Assembly: GCA_030674155.1 (NCBI GenBank)
Contig: CM060323.1
Span: 37,624,918 to 37,654,917, forward strand
Length of the DNA: 30,000 bases
Source: Stramonita haemastoma
Taxonomy: Eukaryota > Mollusca > Gastropoda > Neogastropoda > Muricidae
Direction: 5' to 3'
The position numbers and the translations under genes are program-made. Under the pieces are notes generated by a model. That model was given only the letters and a program-made list of their open reading frames with translations, was not told the DNA's origin and did no database searches. Positions 22,240-30,000 of the stretch are shown here, piece by piece; within the stretch, counting starts at the first letter, position 1, and each line of letters begins with the position of its first letter.

Positions 22240-22275
22240 TACAAATAAATAAATAAATAAATAGATAAATATATA
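22240..22275 (+). repeat. (AAAT)n microsatellite
   Basis: About seven AAAT/AGAT tetranucleotides between the two copies of the 128-bp repeat. Confidence 0.8.
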
Positions 22276-22364
22276 ATGAAAAGAACTGCCACACCCCACA
22301 ATGCTACAAAAAGGAAGCTAATCAGTATAATTAAAAATTCCAGACTAAAAAAAACTATTTTGTA

Positions 22365-22490
22365 GGCCTCAGTTACATGCAGATCGAGGAGCACCATCTT
22401 TTGTGGATATTCTGTTTTCGTTCTTCACTGGAGTGCTTCACCCGTTTCTCTTCATTGGCCAAAAAAGAAAACCCAAGAAAATAAAAATTA
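22365..22490 (+). repeat. ~126-bp direct repeat, copy 2
   Basis: Second copy, same strand, about 305 bp after the first; differences are substitutions and small indels. Confidence 0.8.
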
Positions 22491-23063
22491 ATGTCCCCGT
22501 CTTTTCCGTTTTTTTCTTCTTCTTTTCATTCATGAACCTGAACGATCCCTCTTTTTCATCTTCCCTCCTGTCCGGAGCAGTAACTGCCCCAGTGTGTAAT
22601 TGCTGCCTGGTTCTACTCATGTACCGCTGCAATGAACATTCGGCTGGGTTTATCAGTGCTCTGGTGTTATGTGCTGCTGCGCTCATTTAAGGTAAACATG
22701 TGATTTAATATGCCCGGGTTTATTTTTTGCTCTAGTGTGTATGTGAAAGTGTTACAATTCCCATTCTTTTTAGCTACTTTACTCTCAGAATGCATTAAAA
22801 AAAATAATATCTTGACAATATTATACCATGGCGTGTAAGTGGTTCCTGTAGGGACAGTACATCAAATGCAAAAAAGATTGGAGTACATTTAATTTAAATC
22901 TATAAAGAAAAATAACACTAAATCCCCTCGCAATTTTGCAACAAAGAAATTTCAAAACCAAGTTTTAAATCAGAACATTGGGAAACTAGCCCTCAAATGA
23001 CGTCTAGCCCACTTGTATCAATTACCATCTGAGATTTTTATATAGTTTGTATAATAAAGGGGT
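22491..23063. other. Unassigned AT-rich spacer
   Basis: No supported gene. An 82-codon minus-strand frame and a 95-codon plus-strand frame overlap one another around 22403-22690 without motifs. Confidence 0.4.
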
Positions 23064-23172
23064 AAACTTAGAATGTATGCCCAAATCTAAGCTAGAAAGT
23101 CCAAACTTAGAATATATGCCCAGTTTTAAGGTAGTACATCTAAACTTAGAATACATGTATAAACTCAAAGCT
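23064..23172 (+). repeat. 39-bp tandem repeat, about 2.8 copies
   Basis: 'aaacttagaatgtatgccca', 'aaacttagaatatatgccca' and 'aaacttagaatacatg' start at 23064, 23103 and 23142. Confidence 0.75.
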
Positions 23173-23412
23173 AATAAACTTTACCAAACTGTCTCACCAT
23201 CAAAATACTTTTTAACAGACTTTTTACTAAAACAGAATAAGGGAATTCTTACTATATCTAATGGATTGATAAGATTAAAAGTAATCTCTTTGAAATGAAA
23301 ATTTATCAAGAGAACAGCTTTATAATATATTTTTTTAAACTCCTTTGAGGAAAAAATCCAAACAGTAATCATATACAAACAAATGCACAGGCATGAGCAC
23401 ACAGGCGACTGT

Positions 23413-23520
23413 CCACACACACACACACACACACACACCACACACCACGCACCACGCACACGCACCGCACACGCACGCACGCACGCACGCACGCAACCAC
23501 CACGCACCACCACCACCACA
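23413..23520 (+). repeat. (CA)n, (GCAC)n and CACCAC low-complexity run
   Basis: CA repeat, then CACCACGCAC words, (GCAC)n, and ACCACC words. Confidence 0.9.
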
Positions 23521-23953
23521 CTACCTTTTTCCATTCCAACCCATAGCATTAGAATCCTTACCCTGATGAACCATGGCTTACCCCTTTGAATTATACCTAC
23601 AATAAACCTGCTTCATGTTTTACCGTTTGATAAAAAAAAAAGCAAAATAATCCTGACTCTGATCACCCTGAGACTGCTGAACATTAAGCTGCCAGACATA
23701 ATACCATGCCAAGACATCAGAAAAGGACAGGGCTGACAGAAGTTCTCAGCAAAGAAAGAATGCAGGTCACACCGCAAGACAACGGATACCAGACGACCAA
23801 AACAATGCACAGAATAGCAGCCAAAGTATGGTTGCAGAACCCTAAACAGACGGCAATCAGTAAGGCTTAATTTATCCAAAAATACATGGGCGTGATTCAG
23901 CACAGAGAGGCACAAGACAGGAACTGATGGAACATTTGACTGACTGATGACTG

Positions 23954-24275
23954 ATTTTGAGGATAACAGAATAAGCACTCGTGGTTTTTTTTGTACATCC
24001 GAGCTTATGTGTGCATGAAGTTTTGTAAACTTTGTTGTCCGTTTCCTCTGGCACAAAGGACCTATTCTTCCAAAGGTAGAACGTGTTTAATTAATGTGTG
24101 CGCAATATGTTCTGCAGTGTTTCACACGGAGTTTTGGTTTATAGGTCATCGGAATGACTAGGGGGGAGTGGAGCCAGCACTAGGCAAAATTCCCTTTCAA
24201 CTGGTGGTGGCTCAAATCTGAACTCAATCCTGGGCGGTCAAATAAAAAACACATCGCTCTACCACTAGGTTTACC
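23954..24275 (-). mobile_element. tRNA-derived SINE, family A, near full length, reverse orientation
   Basis: On the minus strand an A-box-like 'ggtaaacctagtggtagagc' (near 24254-24272) and a degraded B box lead into the body: 'actataaaccaaaactccg', 'cagaacatattgcgcacac' and 'tggaagaataggtcc'. The 3' end ('gcacacataagctcggatgt', then 'cgagtgcttattctgtt') follows. Module order matches the copy at 2493. A 147-codon minus-strand frame (23613-24056) partly overlaps it and is not supported as a gene. Confidence 0.7.
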
Positions 24276-25032
24276 CATCAGTCATAAACAGGAATTTCTA
24301 ATATCATCAAAGCCTACATTACCGTGGTTACAACACAGAAAAAAACCCCAATGAACCAACTTCTTAAGATGGAGGAAACAGCTTTGTACAGTGGTACCAC
24401 TTTAATAGGAATAGAAAAGCTAGATACTTTGATACCAACAAATTCGATACTAGAAAGAGTTTTACACCTTGATACCAGCTATATCTACTGTCGGAAACGA
24501 TTTTATACATTGATTCCAACAAACTAATCATGGAAGAAAAAACCCCGTGACAGCATTACAGTGAATCTCAAGGGAACACGATTTTAATTTGAAACCAGCT
24601 AACTCAATGAGTAAAAGCAAAACTTTGGTAACAATTTGATATCAATAAAATAACTTTTTGACACAAACTGAGAATAATGGACAAATACGTTATACCTTGA
24701 TACCAATGAAATCATTCTAGGGAAATAGTTTTACAATTTGATACCGGTGTGAGGGAAATAACGCTATACGTTAATATTTACTGGCTGATAATAAAGAGGC
24801 GAATTGTATACTTTGATACCGACGATGAGTATGTAGGAAAGAATTTCATACCTTGATAACTACTTATGGAAATTGTTGCTAGACTTGAACTACTAAATAT
24901 GAAGGAACGAACTTTATACTAAGTATAAATAATACTAAGTGTTATTTCCTACCTACGATCTTCCTCAATCATCACACCTCACCTATGTCCCCATTTTCAT
25001 TCAGTCTCCTCCATCTCCATCACTATGCGTTA

Positions 25033-25134
<102 letters not shown>

Positions 25135-25189
25135 ATATAATTTGTTAATTTCATTAAATTTTGTGAATGGTTGCATGCGTGTGACGATT

Positions 25190-25261
25190 TGAAAGCAGGC
25201 GCTTTGATTTGTTTGCATTACAAGATTTAGCGCTATATAAATTCCACGTATTATTATATCA

Positions 25262-25324
<63 letters not shown>

Positions 25325-25325
25325 C
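25190..25325 (+). mobile_element. Short element with GCGCTATATAAATTCC tail plus (ATT)n, copy 4
   Basis: 'gaaagcaggcgctttgattt', 'cattacaagatttagcgc' and 'tatataaattccacgt' lead to (ATT)n at 25261-25325. This is the clearest version of the tail seen at 8530, 8872 and 19931. Confidence 0.5.
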
Positions 25326-25400
25326 ATTCATCATATTATCATCATTATCATCATCATTATCATCATATATCATCATATCTTCTCATTTATATCATTATTA
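25261..25400 (+). repeat. (ATT)n then (ATC/ATT) mixed microsatellite
   Basis: Pure ATT to about 25325, then ATC-containing variants to about 25400. Confidence 0.9.
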
Positions 25401-26089
25401 TACAATTATTATATATATAAGGAAAGAAATGACACTCTGACGTCAGCTATCTCAATATAAAAGACCTTACTACTTTAGGCACCAAAAAACTATAAACGAA
25501 AGTATTATATACTTTAAGACATCCAAATCTGAATGATATAAAGAATCTGTTTTAACACCAACTCAAACTATATAAACTAAAGAATTATATACCTTGAGAC
25601 ATTCAACCCATAAAGAAAACCTGTTCAACAACCAACGCTATATGAAATAAATAACTCCATACTTTTGATATGAACTAATAAACATACGAAGGAAGAAAAT
25701 TATCCCGATACTGCCTGACTGGATGTAGAGAGAAGTTTTCTAGTGCATTACCAACTAACCCATTAAGCACATCAGCTATATAATTCGAGACTATTGAACC
25801 TAGTAAGAATGAAATAGCTTTGAATTTTGACAAAACTTCCCTCATATGAAGAGAAACTTTTTAGAGTGACAGCAGCTTATTCGGAGGAAAGAACTTTATA
25901 TCATAATCCATCTAATTCATCAGAGAGTAAAGAGCTTTATACTTTAATACCAGCTAATTTTTTAAGTATAGAAAAGAGCTTCATACGTAGACACCAGCTA
26001 ACCAACTGGAAAAAACCAAGTATGGTTGCAACTAGTCCGATTTAAAAGCAAAATCTACCAAAAACTAAAACAACGTATTGACTGTCCTT

Positions 26090-26780
26090 ACAGTTAGCTT
26101 TTTTCCAGTCATGCAACTATCAAAATGTATCTCGAGACTTTTCCTGCATGTCATTTTTCGTTAGGAAATACTTCCAATTATCACCAGGTAATCTCCATAA
26201 GATATTTTCAACTGGTCAGTTAATAACCCGAACCACTCTTTCCATGCACTGTTGTTCCCTTATACAGCTGTGTCCCCATACCGCAGAACTGGGTCAGAAT
26301 TAGGAATCAATGTTAGAGTTAAGCATTAGAGTCAGCATGGTAAAATGTTAGAGATTGCGGCATGGGGCAAAAGCCAGGGTTAGAGTTAAGTGTTAACAGC
26401 TTCATCAAAGGAACAGCACTACAGAGGAAGAGTGGCATCAGGAATACTTTAGTCCTTTCTTTAACATTCAGCAATCATGCTGTGGATTTTTCTCCTGAAG
26501 CTGACCGTATCAAAATCAAAGAAAATTAGGGTTTTTAAAAAAATATTTCATTTTGTACTACTAGCGATTCTTGCAAAAATTTCGACACCCAAGAAATGCG
26601 ATTCTATTCACATTAACTTTCTCCAGCCGTTTATTGCTAGTCAGAAGTGTTTACATATCTGTCTTTGATCAGAACTTTTCATTTGAGATTTCTAGATTAA
26701 GAATTTTGTGCATTTTAAATTTCGGTTCCATTGTAAACCAGTTCGAGGTAAGACCAAGAGAAGAGAACTTTAAACCTTAG
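26090..26780. other. Unique block interrupting the decayed array
   Basis: About 690 bp with no match to the 40-45-bp unit. It contains 'ttagagttaag' twice (near 26310 and 26382). No gene or terminal repeat is seen, so it may be an older insertion or the pre-array sequence. Confidence 0.35.
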
Positions 26781-27720
26781 GGCAAAATCACTCAAATATG
26801 AAAAGGACTATGCTAAATTTGACACTAACTAATGCAACACAGAGGAAAAATTTGCATATCAATATCAGTTAACATAATATGAACAATAGGAAACTAATGC
26901 TTTGACACCTACAAACTAAAAATAAAAACCATATCTTCTTTCATACTAATTTGATATGAAGGGAAGACTTGTACATTTATATTAACTCCATGAGAAGGAT
27001 ATAGCTTTAACATTTTATGTAAACCCACAACGATACCATTTTACTCATTATGGAGAACATTTTATATTTTGATGCTAAAAATGATGTTTTGTGCTATAAT
27101 GAAGAAAAATGCCTTACACTTTGATGAAGACTAAATATAGAAAGACTCAAAAGAATAAAGTTTACACATTGGGTTCCCTCGCTAAATCATATAAGGGAAG
27201 GGGTATATACCTTTTACCAATAAACTAATTATGAACAAAAGAACTCATAGCACCAAATGAATTATGAAATGAGATGTCAACTTTGGTTACAAGCTATACA
27301 CGAAGGAAACCGCTTTTACTTTGATGCTAACAAATTTGATATGAAAGAAAAGAACTTTATATAACAACGTCACATGATTCAATGTAAAGAAATAATTAAA
27401 AGTTAATGGGAACAATCTTTTTTTACTGAGTTATTTGATACGAAAGAAATATCTCAACTCTGATACAGACTAGTCAAGGTAAAATAAGGTAAACGGTTAT
27501 GGTACCTTACCTTTAACTTTTTACAGACTAGCCAATACAAAGGAAAAAATGGATAGTTATTGCAATTAAAGATCCCCTATACAATTCGACAACTGAACAT
27601 GAAGGAAATATTTTCATACCTCAGAACCATTATGGTCAATATGAAGAAAAGATTACAATTTGATAGCTTCTAACTCCGTAGGAACAAAAATTAAAACTAC
27701 ACAAGCTAGCTCGATACCCG

Positions 27721-27934
27721 ACGGGATGACCTGTTTAGGTTGGCCATTTCCCTCACAATATAAGAACACCCCGTTTGAGCCACCACTGAGACACGGGATG
27801 ACCTGTTTAGAGTGTTGCCCATTTCCCTCAATATAACATCCCGTTTGAGCCACCACTGAGACACGGGATGACCTGTTTAGAGTGTTGCCCATTTCCACTC
27901 ACAATATAATAACACCCCGTTTGAGCCCCCACTG
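27721..27934 (+). repeat. 72-bp tandem repeat, three copies
   Basis: Units start at 27721, 27793 and 27863 (72, 70 and 72 bp) with 'acgggatgacctgtttag', 'gcccatttccctcacaata' and 'ccccgtttgagccaccactga'. They directly precede a SINE body that lacks its tRNA-like head. Confidence 0.9.
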
Positions 27935-27939
27935 AACCC

Positions 27940-28225
27940 CTTTGACACCACTCCCCTTTCACAGGAGTTTTCCTCTGAGTTATCAGTGCCGACTCTATAC
28001 CCCGAAAGTCCTTCAGATGAGACTATAAACCAAGGTCCCGTGTGCAAACGCACACAGACCATCTTGCAGACATATTGAACCCTATTCCACTTTTGGAAGA
28101 GTAGGCCATCTGTGCCAGTGCGAAGATATGACAAAATTTATAAAACCGCATGTGCTCGAGAACTACTTGTACAAAAAAAGCACATAAGTGCTTTCCATCA
28201 TGCTCGGAATTAAAATGAAAGCGAT
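27940..28225 (+). mobile_element. SINE family A, headless copy
   Basis: 'gttttcctctgagttatcag', 'gagactataaaccaaggtc', 'ttttggaagagtaggccat' and 'gtgccagtgcgaag' lead to 'gacaaaatttataaaaccgc' and 'aagtgctttccatcatgctc'. The body and 3' end are complete, but the A/B-box head is replaced by the 72-bp repeats. Confidence 0.75.
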
Positions 28226-29443
28226 ATAAGAATTAAGGGTGTAACGTTATACTTAAATCAACAACTGATTTCATATAAGAGAAACGATCTTTGATACCAG
28301 TACTCAAAACGAAGGACAAAATGGTGTAGGCGGTTCCAACTAGGTAGATCCTAAAAAAAAAAAAAGAACTTGGTACTTTACTACCAACCAGTTGTACACG
28401 AAAGAAAGAACGTTATTCTGTGATGCCAGCTTAATACTGAAGAAAACACTTTTTACTTGAAATCCACTAGCACAAAGATGAAGGAAATGACTTTATACTC
28501 TGCTTCTCATCAACACGAGGGAAATGATTGTATACTTTGATACCAGCTAACTTGATAATTACAAAGAAAAAAACTTTTGGTAACTAACTTGATATGAAGG
28601 GAAGAACTTTAAACCTCCACAGAAGCTGAATATGAAGTGAAAAAAACCCTTTTACTTTAGTATCGACTCAATATGAAGCAAACAACTTTCTATATTAATA
28701 TCAAGTGGTTCAATTGAATAAACAAAACCGTATAGTTTGATACAAACGAGATAGGAAAGAGAGAAATCTGTAGTTTGAAATCAACTCAGTATGGAGAAAA
28801 CCATTCATCTCGATTCTTAAGAGCTCAATATGAACAAAACAAGTTTTATTGTAAGCCGATATAAGATTGTTTAATATAAAGGTAAAACACATACTTTGAT
28901 AGGAAATATCTTTACACCTTGATACCAGCTGATCCAGTATGAAGGTAATGTTACGCTGCCATACAAAGAAGCATAAAAGAAATAAATTATACCTTGATAT
29001 AACATAAATCACACAGGGCTAAATTTAGCTTTAATTGTTGCAAAAGCTATTTCAGTCTAAAGGAAAGACTATTCTTTGACTAACCAGCTCATTACGTGGT
29101 AAAGAATTTATACTGTGATGCCAACTGGCTCATCAATATAAGAAAAACTTTACACGTTGACGCCAGCTTCGTTCTTAATATCACCATGGCAAAAACGGAC
29201 TTTATACTTTGAGATCAGATCTTTCGAATTAAAAGTTAATGCAATGCTTTGACACAAATCAGCTTTGAAAATTTACCCGTTTGTAAAAAAAAAAAAATCT
29301 GAATTTCCAATGAAATTTTTCTAGAGCTTTTTCCCCTTCTTTACAACCAAGCAGGATTTGATAATAAAAGTTAAAAGTGAAAACTGGCAGGGCTGAGTGA
29401 TTTGAGGGCTATAGTTTCTCCAGGCTTATATAATAATACTAAT

Positions 29444-29533
29444 ACACGCACACACACAACACATCAGATAACAAAACATAAAAAAACACCACCAACACAA
29501 CACACACAAAACATACAAACACACACACACACA

Positions 29534-29604
<71 letters not shown>
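29444..29604 (+). repeat. (CA)n microsatellite with degraded left flank
   Basis: A-rich CA words from 29444 and nearly pure CA from 29518 to 29604. Confidence 0.95.
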
Positions 29605-29607
<3 letters not shown>

Positions 29608-29631
29608 CACACAGCAGAGCATACAATCATA

Positions 29632-29820
29632 TCAACTGTCTCCATCGCCTCTGTGGACGGTAGGAGTTCCACCCACTGCACCAGGGCTGGTCTTTGTCTT
29701 AGCCAGTTCTCTGCTGTCCTGGTCGCTCTCCTTGCCCTCTGACCTTGGTGATGCTGGTGATGTAGAATGTTGCTTGTCTGTCTGCAAGCGTTTTTCAGCA
29801 TTCATTTTCCACCATAACTT
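29632..29820 (-). CDS. Possible C-terminal exon of an unidentified gene
   Basis: A 62-residue minus-strand frame lies between a TAA (29821-29823) and a TGA stop (29632-29634), with one internal Met at 29805. The peptide is hydrophilic and rich in S, T, K, E, D and G, with pieces such as TSPASPRSEGKESDQDS and GGTPTVHRGDGDS before the stop. It looks like a disordered protein tail. The segment is clearly more GC-rich than its surroundings, unlike other frames here. A 'cgcttgcag' at about 29784-29792 (minus strand) could be a splice acceptor. The opposite strand and another minus frame are also open, so coding status is uncertain. No family is recognised. Confidence 0.3.
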   Translation of the reverse strand, partial: KLWWKMNAEKRLQTDKQHSTSPASPRSEGKESDQDSRELAKTKTSPGAVGGTPTVHRGDGDS

Positions 29821-29853
29821 TTATCTCATGTGTAACATAATTCTCACATTTTA

Positions 29854-29859
29854 AATAAA
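29854..29859 (+). promoter_or_regulatory. AATAAA hexamer with T-rich downstream stretch
   Basis: A + strand hexamer followed by 'gttttctgtagtcattttt'. It could be a poly(A) signal for a rightward transcript, but no + strand exon is supported upstream. Confidence 0.2.
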
Positions 29860-30000
29860 GTTTTCTGTAGTCATTTTTTTCTGGCTTTCTCTTTTCTTTT
29901 GCCTAAAGTAGTTTACTTATGGACTTTTTGTCATGCATGTAGCAATCTTAAATCTGAATAATCTGCTTGAAAATCTTCTTCACCGTCGAACACTCAGACA

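Noticed and set aside
23613..24056. 147-codon minus-strand frame
   Set aside because: It partly overlaps a reverse SINE, is rich in S/L/F/V without motifs and has no compositional support.
26300..26400. TTAGAG/TTAAG words resembling TTAGGG telomeric repeat
   Set aside because: Only scattered degenerate words, no tandem TTAGGG units.

Overview
This is repeat-dominated, AT-rich eukaryotic DNA with almost no intact protein-coding content. I saw no bacterial operons, ribosome-binding sites or terminators. The mix of tRNA-derived SINEs, a degraded APE-type non-LTR retrotransposon, many long CA/GA/AT/AAT microsatellites and several minisatellites suggests an invertebrate, most likely a gastropod mollusc. 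That assignment rests on SINE sequences I recognise from memory and was not searched.

Layout. 1-216 is the 3' end of an unidentified coding exon on the + strand (predicted coiled coil), followed by a 3' UTR-like stretch with a poly(A) signal near 1030. From 0.2 to 3.6 kb there are seven copies of two SINE families and long poly-C tracts. From 4.65 to 7.85 kb lies an array of ~385-bp units whose orientation flips at 5871-5880, giving a large imperfect palindrome. From 8 to 9 kb there are GT/CA arrays, one more SINE fragment and two copies of a short element ending in (ATT)n. A good minus-strand poly(A) site sits at 9179.

From about 9.95 to 17.85 kb, a tandem series of ~715-780-bp units carries microsatellites at recurring positions: GA at the unit start, GT or AT inside. 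Two mobile elements are nested in it. A 5'-truncated LINE (13490-16278, minus strand, frameshifted) sits inside the GA microsatellite of one unit. A 424-bp element with terminal inverted repeats (17153-17576) splits another. Next come a 33/40-bp minisatellite (18.98-19.66 kb), a 51-bp satellite (20.42-21.24 kb) and a 26-bp hairpin-forming minisatellite (21.28-21.65 kb). From 24.35 to 29.26 kb is what looks like a long, heavily decayed array of ~40-45-bp units, interrupted by microsatellites, a unique block and a 72-bp repeat/SINE composite. Near 29.63-29.82 kb a short GC-richer minus-strand frame may be the C-terminal exon of another gene.

No genes here visibly work together. The coding evidence is one exon end (1-216), one doubtful exon (29.6-29.8 kb) and a dead retrotransposon. 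The most informative content is the nesting order of repeats, which gives empty-site evidence for two transposon insertions. I found no convincing new enzymatic or defence system.
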